A stretch of DNA of 64,000 bases from Glycomyces lechevalierae (GCF_027622945.1 NZ_JAPZVQ010000012.1:1-64000); one strand, 5' to 3'. Positions 18,357-27,810 are shown, counted from the stretch's first letter. Made by a program: numbers and translations. Notes: a model not told the origin generated them from the sequence alone.

Positions 18357-19862
18357 ATGACCGTACGCCGCATCATGGGCACCGAGATCGAATACGGGAT
18401 CTCCGTGCCGGGCCAGCCGGGCGCGAACCCGATGGTGACCTCTTCCCAGATCGTCAACGCCTACGCCGCGCGCCCCGAGCTCTCCAAGGGCGGCCGCGCC
18501 AGGTGGGACTACGAGGAGGAGACCCCCCTGCGCGACGCGCGCGGCTTCACGTACACCGGGGCCCTCTACGACCCCGCCGAGAACCTCGCCGACGAGGACT
18601 CCGGACTCGCCAACGTCATCCTCACCAACGGCGCCCGCCTCTACGTCGACCACGCGCACCCCGAGTACTCCACGCCCGAGGTCACCAACCCGCGCGAGAT
18701 CGTCCTGTTCGACAAGGCCGGCGAGATGACCATGGCCGAGGCCGCCCTCCGCGCGGCCCACACCCCCGGCATCGGTCCGATCAACCTGTACAAGAACAAC
18801 ACCGACAACAAGGGCGCCTCCTACGGCGCGCACGAGAACTACCTCATGTCGCGCCAGACCCCCTTCGCCGACATCGTCGCCCACTTCACGCCGTTCCTGG
18901 TCACCCGCCAGATCTACTGCGGCGCCGGGCGCATCGGCATCGGCCAGGACGCCTCCGAGCACCGCTTCCAGATCTCCCAGCGCGCCGACTTCTTCGAAGT
19001 CGAAGTAGGACTCGAGACCACGCTCAAGCGGCCGATCATCAACACCCGCGACGAACCCCACGCCGACGCCGAGCGCTACCGCCGCCTCCACGTCATCATC
19101 GGCGACGCCAACCTCGCCGAGTACGCCACGTTCCTCAAGGTCGGCACCGCCTCCATCGTCCTGTCCATGATCGAGTCCGGCGCCTTCGACGGCACCCTCG
19201 GCATCGCCGAACCCGTCGCCGAACTCCGCGCCGTCAGCCACGACCCCACCCTCAAGCACAAGATCGAACTGCGCAACGGCAAGCGCCTCACCGCCATCGA
19301 ACTCCAGCAGTCCATCCTGGAGCAGGCCGAGGCCTACTGCGGCGCCGACGCCGACCCCGACACCCGCGAGGTCCTCGACCAGTGGGCGTACGTGCTCGAC
19401 GCGCTGGCCCGCGACCCGATGGAATTGGCCGACATGCTCGACTGGCCCGCCAAGCTCTCGCTGCTCGACCGCTACCGCGAACGCGAGAACCTCGGCTGGG
19501 GCGCCGCGAAGCTCCAGGCCATCGACCTGCAGTACCACGACGTGCGCCCCGAGAAGGGCCTCTACCACCGCCTCGTCGCCCGCGGCAAGATGAAGCGCCT
19601 GCTCACCGACACCGAGATCATCAACGCGATGACTGAGCCGCCCAGCGACACCCGCGCGTTCTTCCGCGGCCGCTGCCTCGCCCGGTACCCCTCCGAGGTC
19701 GTCGCCGCCTCGTGGGACTCCGTCATCTTCGACGTGGGCGCGGACTCGCTCGTGCGAGTGCCCATGATGGAGCCCGAAAAGGGCACCAAAGCCCACGTCG
19801 GGGAGTTGTTCGAACGCTGCGAGGCCGCCAAGGACCTCCTCGACATCATCACGGCCGATTGA
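18357..19862 (+). CDS. dop: Pup deamidase/depupylase Dop
   Basis: A 501-aa carboxylate-amine ligase-like enzyme that converts the C-terminal Gln of Pup to Glu and removes Pup from proteins. The N-terminal Mg/ATP motif is MGTEIEYGIS. Conserved stretches shared with PafA include GARLYVDHAHPEYSTPE, LYKNNTDNKGASYGAHENYL, FLVTRQ and [13 protein letters not shown]. The extra segment after the first strand, the Dop loop (about 40-75), separates it from PafA. The start at 18357 is supported by the leaderless promoter and by homologues beginning just before the GTExEYG motif. Pup follows 108 bp downstream. Confidence 0.96.
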   Translation: MTVRRIMGTEIEYGISVPGQPGANPMVTSSQIVNAYAARPELSKGGRARWDYEEETPLRDARGFTYTGALYDPAENLADEDSGLANVILTNGARLYVDHAHPEYSTPEVTNPREIVLFDKAGEMTMAEAALRAAHTPGIGPINLYKNNTDNKGASYGAHENYLMSRQTPFADIVAHFTPFLVTRQIYCGAGRIGIGQDASEHRFQISQRADFFEVEVGLETTLKRPIINTRDEPHADAERYRRLHVIIGDANLAEYATFLKVGTASIVLSMIESGAFDGTLGIAEPVAELRAVSHDPTLKHKIELRNGKRLTAIELQQSILEQAEAYCGADADPDTREVLDQWAYVLDALARDPMELADMLDWPAKLSLLDRYRERENLGWGAAKLQAIDLQYHDVRPEKGLYHRLVARGKMKRLLTDTEIINAMTEPPSDTRAFFRGRCLARYPSEVVAASWDSVIFDVGADSLVRVPMMEPEKGTKAHVGELFERCEAAKDLLDIITAD

Positions 19863-19970
19863 GGCCGTGATTTCGCCGAGGGAATAAAGCAGGTCGGCGC
19901 AGCGTCGCATCTGGCATGGTGTCGTACCTTCGCGGTACGGTTTAGGCACCAAGGGAAGAAGGGAACAGCT

Positions 19971-20186
19971 ATGGCAGCGAAGGACTCCGGCGGGCAGTCG
20001 CAGTCACAGCGGTCGCGGCAAGACGCCGACGCCGAGGCCACCGAGGCCGCTGTAGACCCCGAGATCGCCGAGCGCCACGAAGCGATCACCGAAGAAGTAG
20101 ACGACCTGCTCGACGAGATCGACGAGGTCCTGGAGACCAACTCCGAGGAATTCGTTCGCTCGTTCGTGCAAAAGGGCGGGCAGTAG
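19971..20186 (+). CDS. pup: prokaryotic ubiquitin-like protein Pup
   Basis: A 71-aa acidic, disordered protein tag that is ligated through its C-terminus to lysines of target proteins. The N-terminus is hydrophilic, the middle (ITEEVDDLLDEIDEVLETN) forms the helix that binds the ARC coiled coil, and the end is FVQKGGQ. The terminal Gln means Dop must deamidate it before PafA can use it. The length is typical. A GGGAAGAAGGG site precedes the ATG. Confidence 0.97.
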   Translation: MAAKDSGGQSQSQRSRQDADAEATEAAVDPEIAERHEAITEEVDDLLDEIDEVLETNSEEFVRSFVQKGGQ

Positions 20187-20196
20187 CGCCCCCCTG

Positions 20197-20277
20197 CCGG
20201 TGACAAGGCCGCCCGATGCGACGCTTCAGCGCGAATCTTCGCTGAGGCACGCAGCGGGGGGCCTTGCCCCACCGGCG
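20197..20277 (+). other. long imperfect hairpin between pup and prcB
   Basis: GCCGGTG...AAGGCC (20197-20211) pairs with GGCCTT...CACCGGC (20261-20277), enclosing an inner hairpin (TTCAGCG...CGCTGA, about 20225-20247). It sits in the 171-bp leader of prcBA. It may terminate or process the transcript after pup, giving pup and prcBA different levels. Confidence 0.6.
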
Positions 20278-20357
20278 GCCCTCCGGCCCCCGGGCCGAAG
20301 CGGCGAGCCGCGTTCTACCGGCGCATTTTTTGAATAGAGGATCAGGGAGGTCATGTC

Positions 20358-21194
20358 GTGACAGGTCAAGAATTCCCAGGCAAACTGCCCAACGCGTTTA
20401 TGACGGCTGGAACCTCCTCCTTCTCGGAGTTCCTCATGCAGGTGGCACCCGAAATGCTGCCGGGGCGCAGACCCCTGCCGCCGGGTGACTTCGCCGCTGT
20501 CAGCGCCCACGCCACCACCATCGTCGCCCTCCGCACTGCAGAGGGCGTCGTCATGGCCGGCGACCGCCGCGCGACCATGGGCAACTACATCTCCAGCCGC
20601 GACATCGAGAAGGTCTTCCCGGCCGACGGCTACTCGCTCGTCGGCATCGCGGGCACGGCCGGCCTCGGCATCGAGCTGGTCAAGCTCTACCAGCTCGAAC
20701 TCGAGCACTACGAGAAGATCGAAGGCGCCCCGCTCACCTTGAACGGCAAGGCCAACCGCCTCGCCACCATGCTGCGCGGCAACCTCGGCATCGCCCTCCA
20801 GGGCCTCGCCGTCGTCCCGCTGTTCGCCGGGTTCGACGTCGACGCCGCCTCCCTCGAGGAGGCCGGGAAGATCTACAGCTTCGACGTCGTCGGCGGCATC
20901 TACGCCGAACGCGACTTCGACTCGATCGGCTCGGGCTCCATGTTCGCCAAGAGCTCCCTGAAGAAGCGCTACCGCCGCGACATCGGCACCGAGGAAGCCG
21001 TCAAGATCGCCGTGGAATCGCTCTACGACGCCGCCGACGATGACTCCGCCACCGGCGGACCCGACCCGACGCGCGACCTCTACCCCGTGGTCATGACCGC
21101 CACCGCCGAAGGCTCCAAGCGGATCGAAGAGGCCGTCGTGGCCGACGTCGCCCGCTCGGTCATCGCGGCCCGCACCGAGAACCCCTACGGATAA
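20358..21194 (+). CDS. prcB: 20S proteasome beta subunit
   Basis: A 278-aa precursor of the catalytic subunit. A 52-residue propeptide ends at SAHA, and autocleavage exposes the nucleophile T53 ([23 protein letters not shown]). The catalytic Lys and Asp lie in the following conserved blocks, and [13 protein letters not shown] is typical of actinobacterial beta subunits. GTG at 20358 follows AGGGAGG. It is in an operon with prcA 15 bp downstream. Confidence 0.97.
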   Translation: MTGQEFPGKLPNAFMTAGTSSFSEFLMQVAPEMLPGRRPLPPGDFAAVSAHATTIVALRTAEGVVMAGDRRATMGNYISSRDIEKVFPADGYSLVGIAGTAGLGIELVKLYQLELEHYEKIEGAPLTLNGKANRLATMLRGNLGIALQGLAVVPLFAGFDVDAASLEEAGKIYSFDVVGGIYAERDFDSIGSGSMFAKSSLKKRYRRDIGTEEAVKIAVESLYDAADDDSATGGPDPTRDLYPVVMTATAEGSKRIEEAVVADVARSVIAARTENPYG

Positions 21195-21209
21195 GGAGAG
21201 GAGCCGGAC

Positions 21210-21965
21210 ATGGCCATGCAGTTCTACACCAGTCCCGAACAGATCATGCGGGACCGGGCCGAGTTCGCCCGGAAGAACATCTCCCGGGGCCGTAACGTCG
21301 TCGTGGTCTCCTGCGCCGACGGCGTCCTCCTCGTCGCGGAGAACGTCTCCTCGGCCCTGCACAAGGTCTACGAGCTCTACGACCGCATCGGCTTCGCCGC
21401 CGTCGGCAAGTACAACGAGTTCGAGAACCTCCGCACCGCCGGCGTCCGGATGGCCGACCTGCGCGGCTACTCCTACGACCGCCGCGACGTCAACGCCGCC
21501 AGCCTCGCCAAGGCCTACGCCCAGACCCTCGGTGCGATCTTCTCGGAGCAGACCAAGCCCTTCGAGGTCGAGATCTGCGTCGCCGGCGTCGGCGCCGGGC
21601 CCCAGGAGGACGAGCTCTACCGGCTCACCTTCGACGGCTCGATCAACGACGAGCCCGGCTACCTCGCCATGGGCGGCGACGCCGACCAGCTCAAAGAGGT
21701 CCTGGCCGACGGCCACGACTTCGAGGCGCCGCTCGCGGACGCGTTCGCGCTGGCGCTGCGGGCGCTCTCCAGCTCCGGCGGCAACGGCACGCCCCGCGAG
21801 CTGACCAAGGAGGTCCTGGAGGTCGCGGTCCTGGAGCGCGCCCGCCCGGGCCGCGCCTTCCGCCGCATCGAGGGCCTGGCCCTCGACGCGCTGCTGGCGA
21901 CCCCCGCCGCCGAGCCCGAGGCCGAACCGGCCGCGGACGAGGCAGCGGAGACCGACGAGTCCTGA
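21210..21965 (+). CDS. prcA: 20S proteasome alpha subunit
   Basis: A 251-aa subunit forming the outer rings and gate of the proteasome. The N-terminal [26 protein letters not shown] is the actinobacterial gate segment. [19 protein letters not shown] and [20 protein letters not shown] are alpha-family blocks. An acidic Ala/Glu/Pro-rich tail follows (from about 228). The ATG follows AAGGAGAGGAG. No catalytic Thr, as expected. Confidence 0.97.
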   Translation: MAMQFYTSPEQIMRDRAEFARKNISRGRNVVVVSCADGVLLVAENVSSALHKVYELYDRIGFAAVGKYNEFENLRTAGVRMADLRGYSYDRRDVNAASLAKAYAQTLGAIFSEQTKPFEVEICVAGVGAGPQEDELYRLTFDGSINDEPGYLAMGGDADQLKEVLADGHDFEAPLADAFALALRALSSSGGNGTPRELTKEVLEVAVLERARPGRAFRRIEGLALDALLATPAAEPEAEPAADEAAETDES

Positions 21966-22242
21966 CGGCACCGCCGCCGGGCACGGCTTGAGTCCGGGCC
22001 GAGCGGGTACCCGCGTTCTCGCGGGCCCGACCGGCCCGGCCGACCGCCGATTCCGGCGGCCTCCGACCGCCGCCGACCGACACTCCTACGAGTATTCGCC
22101 GTCCCTCTCAAGTGGACGGCCCGTCCCGGCGGGACCGCATCAAGCCAGGTGCATACCGCCGTAAATCGAACAATCTCCATAGTGCCCGTCGCGGTACGGA
22201 ACCGTTCGACCGCGAGGGGTGTTCTCCTCAACCGAATCGGGG

Positions 22243-22248
22243 TAGGGT
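22243..22248 (+). promoter_or_regulatory. -10 box, leaderless promoter of pafA
   Basis: TAGGGT lies 6 nt before the ATG of pafA, without a Shine-Dalgarno. The 289-bp gap between prcA and pafA (21966-22254) shows short GC-rich palindromes near 22005-22025 that might end the prcBA transcript, and otherwise nothing recognisable. Confidence 0.55.
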
Positions 22249-22254
22249 TTCGAC

Positions 22255-23613
22255 ATGGACAGGCGCATTTTCGGACTGGAGACCGAATACGGGGTCACTT
22301 GCACCTTCAGGGGACAGCGCCGCCTGTCTCCGGACGAAGTGGCCCGCTACCTCTTCAGGCGGGTGGTCTCCTGGGGCCGCTCCTCCAACGTGTTCCTCCG
22401 CAACGGCGCCCGCCTCTACCTCGACGTGGGCTCCCACCCCGAGTACGCCACCCCCGAGTGCGACTCGATCGAGGACCTGGTCAAGCACGACCGGGCCGGT
22501 GAACGCATCCTCGAAGGCCTCATGATCGACGCCGAGAAGCGCCTCCACGACGAGGGCATCGCCGGCGACATCTACCTGTTCAAGAACAACACCGACTCCG
22601 CCGGGAACTCCTACGGCTGCCACGAGAACTACCTCGTCAGCCGCCACGGCGAGTTCGGGCGCCTCGCCGAGGTGCTCATCCCGTTCCTGGTCACCCGCCA
22701 GCTCATCTGCGGGGCCGGGAAGGTCCTCCAGACCCCGCGCGGCGCGCGCTTCTGCCTGTCGCAGCGCGCCGAGCACATCTGGGAGGGCGTCTCCTCCGCA
22801 ACGACCCGCTCGCGGCCGATCATCAACACCCGCGACGAGCCGCACGCCGACGCCGAGCGGTACCGCCGCCTGCACGTCATCGTGGGCGACTCGAACATCA
22901 ACGAGGTCACCACGATGCTCAAGGTCGGCTCGGCCGACCTGGTGCTGCGGATGATCGAGACCGGCGTGACGATGCGCGACCTCACCCTGGAGAACCCGAT
23001 CCGGGCGATCCGCGAGATCAGCCACGACACGACCGGAAAGCGCCTGGTGCGCTTGGCCAGCGGCCGCGAGGCGTCCGCTCTGGACATCCAGCGCGAGTAC
23101 CTCGAGAAGGCCATCGACTTCGTCGACCAGCGCGGCGCCGACGCCGGCACCAAGCGGGTCATCGACCTGTGGGGCCGCGTGCTCCAGGCCGTCGAGTCCG
23201 AGAACCTGGACTCGGTCTCGCGCGAGATCGACTGGGTCGCGAAGTACAAGCTCATCGAGCGCTACCGCGAGAAGCGGGGCCTGGCGCTCTCGAGCCCGCG
23301 CGTGGCGCAGCTCGACCTGGCGTACCACGACATCCGGCGCGGGCGCGGCCTGCACCACCTGATGGAGAAGCGCGGCGAGGCCGAGCGGCTCACTCGGGAC
23401 GTCGAGGTCTTCGAGGCGAAGGAAGTGCCGCCGCAGACCACGCGGGCGCGGCTGCGCGGCGAGTTCATCCGCAAGGCGCAGGAGAAGCGACGCGACTTCA
23501 CTGTGGACTGGGTGCATCTGAAGCTGAACGACCAGGCGCAGCGCACGGTCCTGTGCAAGGACCCGTTCCGGTCGCGGGACGAACGGGTCGACAAGCTCAT
23601 CGCCAGCATGTGA
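22255..23613 (+). CDS. pafA: Pup-protein ligase PafA
   Basis: A 452-aa ligase that joins deamidated Pup to target lysines using ATP. It is homologous to Dop but lacks the Dop loop. It starts [13 protein letters not shown] (catalytic Glu/Mg ligands at residues 9 and 11) and shares [53 protein letters not shown] and [19 protein letters not shown]. The C-terminal domain (about 380-452) has [23 protein letters not shown] 88-aa membrane protein gene follows 8 bp downstream. Confidence 0.97.
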   Translation: MDRRIFGLETEYGVTCTFRGQRRLSPDEVARYLFRRVVSWGRSSNVFLRNGARLYLDVGSHPEYATPECDSIEDLVKHDRAGERILEGLMIDAEKRLHDEGIAGDIYLFKNNTDSAGNSYGCHENYLVSRHGEFGRLAEVLIPFLVTRQLICGAGKVLQTPRGARFCLSQRAEHIWEGVSSATTRSRPIINTRDEPHADAERYRRLHVIVGDSNINEVTTMLKVGSADLVLRMIETGVTMRDLTLENPIRAIREISHDTTGKRLVRLASGREASALDIQREYLEKAIDFVDQRGADAGTKRVIDLWGRVLQAVESENLDSVSREIDWVAKYKLIERYREKRGLALSSPRVAQLDLAYHDIRRGRGLHHLMEKRGEAERLTRDVEVFEAKEVPPQTTRARLRGEFIRKAQEKRRDFTVDWVHLKLNDQAQRTVLCKDPFRSRDERVDKLIASM

Positions 23614-23621
23614 GGCCGGCG

Positions 23622-23888
23622 ATGCCCGAACCAGACGAGCGCGAGGCCGCCCCGGGAGGGGCGGCCGAGCCCGGCTCCGGGCCGGTCCGAGTGGACCGGG
23701 CCCACGATGCGCGGCGAGGGACGTTGAGCGCCCTCGACCCGATCGCCGCCTACGAGCGGCGCACGACCCGCATCCGCGAGGAGATCGCCCGCAACCGCCG
23801 CGGCGAGTACACGGTCCCGACCTGGGTCCTGGCGGTCGCCTTGGCGGCGGTCATCGGGTTGTGGATCCTGGTGCTGTTCGTGCTCTAG
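23622..23888 (+). CDS. small C-terminally anchored membrane protein, 88 aa
   Basis: Family not recognised. The N-terminal ~60 residues are hydrophilic and charged (EREAAPGGAAEPGSG..., YERRTTRIREEIARNRRGEY), followed by one transmembrane helix at the extreme C-terminus (WVLAVALAAVIGLWILVLFVL), a tail-anchored layout. The ATG lies 8 bp after the pafA stop codon and a perfect terminator follows, so it is probably co-transcribed with pafA. Confidence 0.65.
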   Translation: MPEPDEREAAPGGAAEPGSGPVRVDRAHDARRGTLSALDPIAAYERRTTRIREEIARNRRGEYTVPTWVLAVALAAVIGLWILVLFVL

Positions 23889-23903
23889 CGAATCGAAGAC
23901 CTG

Positions 23904-23940
23904 AATGCCCCGCCGGCGCGAAAGCGCCGGCGGGGCATTT
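23904..23940 (+). terminator. terminator after the pafA unit
   Basis: A perfect 16-bp stem (AATGCCCCGCCGGCGC and its complement) capped by a GAAA tetraloop and followed by T residues. Confidence 0.85.
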
Positions 23941-23949
23941 CGCGTTCGA

Positions 23950-24033
23950 GCGCACGCCGAAAGTCCGCTCCGGCCAAAGGAAAGGGCCCCCGGTCGCAAA
24001 GATAGCCGACGAAACCTGAAGGGGAGCTGAAGC
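23950..24033. repeat. ~84-bp direct repeat, copy A
   Basis: It begins GCGCACGCCGA and contains AAAGGGCCCCCGGT, then ATAGCC, then AACCTGAAG and GAGCTGAAGC. Copy B at 24069-24151 matches at most positions. It lies in the 293-bp gap between the pafA unit and the DUF3866 gene, where no gene is seen. Confidence 0.85.
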
Positions 24034-24068
24034 CGTCATGCCGGATGGTCCGCACCGGGGCGGTTGCG

Positions 24069-24151
24069 GCGCACGCCGAGTGTCGGCTAGGCGCTGGGAA
24101 AGGGCCCCCGGTTTCCAAGGTAGCCAAGGGAACCTGAAGCGGAGCTGAAGC
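24069..24151. repeat. ~84-bp direct repeat, copy B
   Basis: Second copy of the element at 23950-24033, 119 bp on, with the same order of conserved blocks. A weaker third match lies at about 33332-33405. Neither copy is coding. Confidence 0.85.
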
Positions 24152-24181
24152 GTGTTGCCGCGCTGGCGGCGGGGGAGTGGT

Positions 24182-25273
24182 TTATTCGCGGCGGGGGGCG
24201 ATTTGGGCTGCGTGGCGGCCTGCTGCGGCCGCTGCGATGAAGTAGACGCGGTCGCGGTCGAGACCTCTGCCCATGGTGGACAGTTTGACCGGGAGTGCCT
24301 CCATCGCCTCGACCAGGCCCGAGCAGTCGATCTCGATCTGGCGGTGGCGCTCCGGCAGCTCCGCGAGCTGGCGTCGGATCTTGCCTTCGAGGTCCGCCGG
24401 GAGTTCGTCGGGCACCGGCACGTCCGCCGAGGCCAGCGCGACCTTCGCGTACGCGGTCATCGAGTGGTGCGATATGCCGCGGTGGCGTTCGCGCGCGTCG
24501 CCTTCGGAGATCCGCAGCGACGCCACGGGCCTGCCGCCGAGCACGGCCGCGGCGTTGACCGCCTCGCCCGCGGCGGTGCCGGAGAAGCCCCACACGGTGC
24601 CCGTGCCGAGGTTCCCCGGTCCCTGCGCGACGATCGCGATGTCCGCGCCGCCGACGACCCGGGCCGCGATGAGCGCGTTGTGGACGTTCGTCGCCTCGAG
24701 GTCGCCGCCGAAGCACTGCCCGGCGGTCACGGTCGTGCACAGCCGGTCGGAGAGCTGGTCGAGCTGGCGCGAGAACCACGCGGGCAGAGAGCCGCCGTCG
24801 GTCATGATGTACGCGACCCGCGCCTCGGGCACGGTCGCGTGGATCCCGGCGAGCACCGGCGCGAGGGCCGAGTGCAGGTCGGCGACGACCACGGGCATGC
24901 CGCCGAGGTCTTCGCAGGCTTCCACGGCCGCCCGGTGCGGCGAGTCGTCCTCGTCGACGGCCAGGCGCATGGCCTGCAGCGGCGTGTACCGGGCCTTGAC
25001 GATGTGCCCCGGCTCGTCCACGTCTGCAGGGAGCCGGTCGGGCACGGCCACGACCAGCGCGTAACCGCCCGTGCCCAGGCCCTTCGCGATGGCGTTGCAG
25101 TTGAGGAGCACCCGGTCGCCGACCTCGGGCACGCCCACGAGCTCGTCGTAGGCCAGGCCCCGGCATGCGAACGCGTCCTCGCCTTCGCGGGCCTCGACGT
25201 CGACCTCGAGCTCGGTGCAGCCGCGCCATCCGCCGCGCACGCCGGTGACGGTCCCGTATCGCCATCTGATCAC
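24182..25273 (-). CDS. DUF3866 family protein
   Basis: A 363-aa protein of the DUF3866 family, found beside paf genes in actinobacteria; the biochemical role is not established. It begins RWRYGTVTGVRGGWRGCTELEV, a beta-rich start. Glycine-rich conserved stretches follow (YIMTDGGSLPAWFSRQLDQL, TAGQCFGGDLEATNVHNALI, AIVAQGPGNLGTGTVWGFSGT, RHRGISHHSMTAY). No signal peptide or membrane helix. Start GTG at 25273 has TAATGT 6 nt upstream, a leaderless arrangement, and is divergent from pafB. Confidence 0.85.
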   Translation of the reverse strand: MIRWRYGTVTGVRGGWRGCTELEVDVEAREGEDAFACRGLAYDELVGVPEVGDRVLLNCNAIAKGLGTGGYALVVAVPDRLPADVDEPGHIVKARYTPLQAMRLAVDEDDSPHRAAVEACEDLGGMPVVVADLHSALAPVLAGIHATVPEARVAYIMTDGGSLPAWFSRQLDQLSDRLCTTVTAGQCFGGDLEATNVHNALIAARVVGGADIAIVAQGPGNLGTGTVWGFSGTAAGEAVNAAAVLGGRPVASLRISEGDARERHRGISHHSMTAYAKVALASADVPVPDELPADLEGKIRRQLAELPERHRQIEIDCSGLVEAMEALPVKLSTMGRGLDRDRVYFIAAAAAGRHAAQIAPRRE

Positions 25274-25279
25274 GCCCGG

Positions 25280-25285
25280 ACATTA
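25280..25285 (-). promoter_or_regulatory. -10 box, leaderless promoter of the DUF3866 gene
   Basis: Minus-strand TAATGT, 6 nt before the GTG start, no Shine-Dalgarno. Confidence 0.5.
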
Positions 25286-25429
25286 TCAAGCGCGCGCCCG
25301 GACGGCGGCGGCGCGCCGCCGGCGCGACACCCGCACGGGCGCAGTAGGGACCCGTCCGAAAGAGCCGGGCCCTCGCCGGCGCGACGCGCGCGCGGGCAGA
25401 CGTGCTGGCAGCGTCTCCGAAGCCTGGCA

Positions 25430-25435
25430 TAGGCT
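25430..25435 (+). promoter_or_regulatory. -10 box, leaderless promoter of pafBC
   Basis: TAGGCT, 6 nt before the GTG of pafB, no Shine-Dalgarno. Confidence 0.55.
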
Positions 25436-25441
25436 GGGCGG

Positions 25442-26425
25442 GTGTCCAACGATCGCACTGAACGACTGGTGAACCTGGTGCTCTGCCTGCTGTCCTCGCG
25501 GCGCTTCCAGACCTCCACCAGGATCGCCAGGACCGTCCCCGGCTACGAGCACAACCACGACGACAAGAAGGCGCACGACGCGTTCCAGCGCAAATTCGAG
25601 CGCGACAAGTCCGAGCTGCGCCGCATCGGCATCCCGCTGCAGTCGGGCATCGACTACCTCGGCGACGGCGAACCGGGCTACCGGATCGCCCGCTCGGACT
25701 TCGAGCTGCCGCAGATCGAGTTCACCGACGCCGAGGCCGCCGCCGTGGCCGCAGCCGCGCGCCTGTGGCAGCAGCCCGAGCTCCAGTCCGGTTCCTCCGA
25801 CGCCCTCCGCAAGCTCCGCGCGGCCGGCATCGACGTCGACTCGCACGCCGCCGCGTCCCCGGTGAAGGCCCTGCCCGGTGCGGAAGCGGCCCTCGCGCCG
25901 TTCCTCGAGGCGGTCGCCTCGCGGCGCACCGTCGTCTTCGACTACCTCGGCTCGCGCGACGAGTCCGCGCAGCAGCGCCGGATCCAGCCGTGGGGCTGCG
26001 CGGCCTGGCGCGGCCGCTGGTACGTCGCCGGCTGGGACCTCGAACGCGGCGCCCAGCGCTGCTTCCGGCTCTCGCGCATCAGCGGGAAGGTCCGCCTCAC
26101 CGGGCCCGAAGGCGCCTTCACGATCCCCGAGGACGTCGACGTGCTCGCGTTCGCGTCCGCCTCCGAGGACCGGCCGCTGCCCACCCGCGCCACGGTCCTC
26201 GTCCGTCCCAAGCGCGCCTGGGGCGTGCGCCGCCGCGCCGACCAGATCGGCCCGCGCACCCCCGAGGGCGACCAAGCCTGCTTCTCGTACACGGACACCG
26301 CCGCGACCGCGGCCTGGCTGGCCTCGTTCGGCGCGGACGTGCTCGTCACCGACCCGCCCGAGCTGGTCAAGGAGACCGTCGCGTGCCTCCAGGCACTCGC
26401 CTACGAGGAGGAGAAGACCCCGTGA
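25442..26425 (+). CDS. pafB: WYL-domain transcriptional regulator PafB
   Basis: A 327-aa regulator that works with PafC as the transcriptional activator of the SOS-independent DNA-damage response in mycobacteria. The N-terminal winged helix-turn-helix (about 1-75: RLVNLVLCLLSSRRFQTSTRIARTV, FERDKSELRRIGIPL) is followed by the WYL ligand-sensing domain (about 150-225: RRTVVFDYLG, RGRWYVAGWDLERGAQRCFRLSRI) and a C-terminal extension. The TGA overlaps the GTG of pafC. Confidence 0.94.
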   Translation: MSNDRTERLVNLVLCLLSSRRFQTSTRIARTVPGYEHNHDDKKAHDAFQRKFERDKSELRRIGIPLQSGIDYLGDGEPGYRIARSDFELPQIEFTDAEAAAVAAAARLWQQPELQSGSSDALRKLRAAGIDVDSHAAASPVKALPGAEAALAPFLEAVASRRTVVFDYLGSRDESAQQRRIQPWGCAAWRGRWYVAGWDLERGAQRCFRLSRISGKVRLTGPEGAFTIPEDVDVLAFASASEDRPLPTRATVLVRPKRAWGVRRRADQIGPRTPEGDQACFSYTDTAATAAWLASFGADVLVTDPPELVKETVACLQALAYEEEKTP

Positions 26426-27354
26426 CGCAGAACCGCCTGGCCCGCCTGCTCAACCTCGTCCCGTACCTCGTCGCACGGCCCGAGGGCGTCCCCATCGCCG
26501 AGCTCGCCGCCGACTTCGGCGTCGACGCCGACCAGATCCAGTCCGACCTCACCATGCTGTGGATGTGCGGACTGCCCGGTTACGGCCCCGGCGACCTCAT
26601 CGACATCGCCTTCGACGCCGACGCGGTGCGCGTCCTCTTCGCCGCCGGCATGGACCGGCCCGTGCGCCTCGCCGCCCACGAGGCGCTGGCGCTCTCGGTC
26701 GCCCTGCGCGTCCTCGGCGACACGCCCGGCGTCGGCGACCGCGCCGCCATCGTCTCCGCGCTCGACAAGCTCGCCGCGGCCGCGGGCGAGGCCCCCGCCG
26801 ACGTCACCGTCCGCGACACCGTCACCGACCCGCAGGCCGAGCGGTACGCGGCGCTCGTCGCCTCCGGTCACGCCGCCCGCATCACCTACTATTCCGCCAG
26901 CCGCGACACCACCTCCGAACGCGTCGTCGACCCCATCGAGGTCGTCGCCGCCGACGGGCACGCCTACCTGCGCGCCTGGTGCCGCACCGCAGGGGAGATC
27001 CGCCAGTTCCGCATCGACCGCATCGACGCCTGCTCCGAACTCGACGAGCCCTCCGAGCCGCTGCGCCTCACCAACCAGCCCGCGCCCACCGCGTTCCTCG
27101 CCTCCGAGCTGCCGCGCATCCAACTGCTCCTCGGCCCCGGCGCGACCACGGTCACTGACGCCTACCCGTGCGACGAGATCGTCGGCGAGAGCGACGGCCG
27201 CCGCCGCGTCACCATGCGCGTGCGCGACCTCGACTGGGCCCGCCGGTTCGTCCTCGGCCTCGGCGGCGAGGCCGAGGTCCTCGCCCCCGCCGAACTGCGC
27301 GACGCCGTCCGCCAGACCGCCCGCGCCGCACTGGACCGGTACCAGAACGCCTGA
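26422..27354 (+). CDS. pafC: WYL-domain transcriptional regulator PafC
   Basis: A 310-aa partner of PafB. The N-terminal helix-turn-helix is RLARLLNLVPYLVARPEGVPIAELAADFGVDADQIQSDLTML. The WYL domain is about 150-225 (ARITYYSASRDTTSERVVDP, GHAYLRAWCRTAGEIRQFRIDRI), followed by a WCX-type C-terminal region. The GTG overlaps the TGA of pafB (GTGA), and GAGGAGGAGAA provides the ribosome-binding site. The two genes are separate here, whereas some actinobacteria have them fused. Confidence 0.94.
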   Translation: MTQNRLARLLNLVPYLVARPEGVPIAELAADFGVDADQIQSDLTMLWMCGLPGYGPGDLIDIAFDADAVRVLFAAGMDRPVRLAAHEALALSVALRVLGDTPGVGDRAAIVSALDKLAAAAGEAPADVTVRDTVTDPQAERYAALVASGHAARITYYSASRDTTSERVVDPIEVVAADGHAYLRAWCRTAGEIRQFRIDRIDACSELDEPSEPLRLTNQPAPTAFLASELPRIQLLLGPGATTVTDAYPCDEIVGESDGRRRVTMRVRDLDWARRFVLGLGGEAEVLAPAELRDAVRQTARAALDRYQNA

Positions 27355-27404
27355 AGACCGCCGACCCGCCGCCGGGCCCGCTCGGCCCCGGCGGCAGCCG
27401 GCGC

Positions 27405-27410
27405 TACACT
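27405..27410 (+). promoter_or_regulatory. -10 box, leaderless promoter of the 69-aa membrane protein
   Basis: TACACT, 6 nt before the ATG, no Shine-Dalgarno. Confidence 0.5.
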
Positions 27411-27416
27411 GACCCG

Positions 27417-27626
27417 ATGATCTGGGCGATATCGGTCGTGCTGGCACTCGCCGGACTCGTACTCCTGGCCGTGGCGGCCTCGCGTCTCCTCGGCGGCCTC
27501 AAACAACTCCGATTCGGCCTCGAACGCGTCCAAGAACGCGCCGGAGAGCTACAGGACCTGCAAGAACGCCTGAACGCGACGCTCGCCGAAGCCGAACGCA
27601 CCGCCGCCGCACTCCCGAAGAAGTGA
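27417..27626 (+). CDS. small membrane protein with C-terminal coiled coil, 69 aa
   Basis: Family not recognised. An N-terminal transmembrane helix (residues 3-21, IWAISVVLALAGLVLLAVA) is followed by an amphipathic helix predicted to form a coiled coil (LERVQERAGELQDLQERLNATLAEAERTAAAL). It lies between pafC and tatA. The start is supported by the leaderless -10 box. It may be a small envelope or Tat-locus accessory protein, but that is only a guess from position. Confidence 0.6.
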   Translation: MIWAISVVLALAGLVLLAVAASRLLGGLKQLRFGLERVQERAGELQDLQERLNATLAEAERTAAALPKK

Positions 27627-27810
27627 CGTATCACCGTCACCGCCGCCACATTCTGATAAAGATCAGGGTTCCCGAAGGCTCCAGTGTTGACGGAAGTGTC
27701 AAACGTCGGTCATGCTTGTCCGGCTCGACGATGTCGTAGCCACGCCACCGCAGGTGAACCCGGTACCAAGCCGAGACTCAGGCTCCGTGGCAGCCGCCTT
27801 CCAAGCGGCA

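Noticed and set aside
17948-18457. Minus-strand frame encoding an apparent 11-residue peptide repeat (RYLPLRYRL-like)
   Set aside because: The peptide repeat is only the translation of the 33-bp DNA tandem array; no ribosome-binding site or homologous domain.
16497-19952. Long minus-strand open frame opposite arc and dop
   Set aside because: Antisense shadow with no family resemblance, crossing two well-supported genes and the tandem repeat array.
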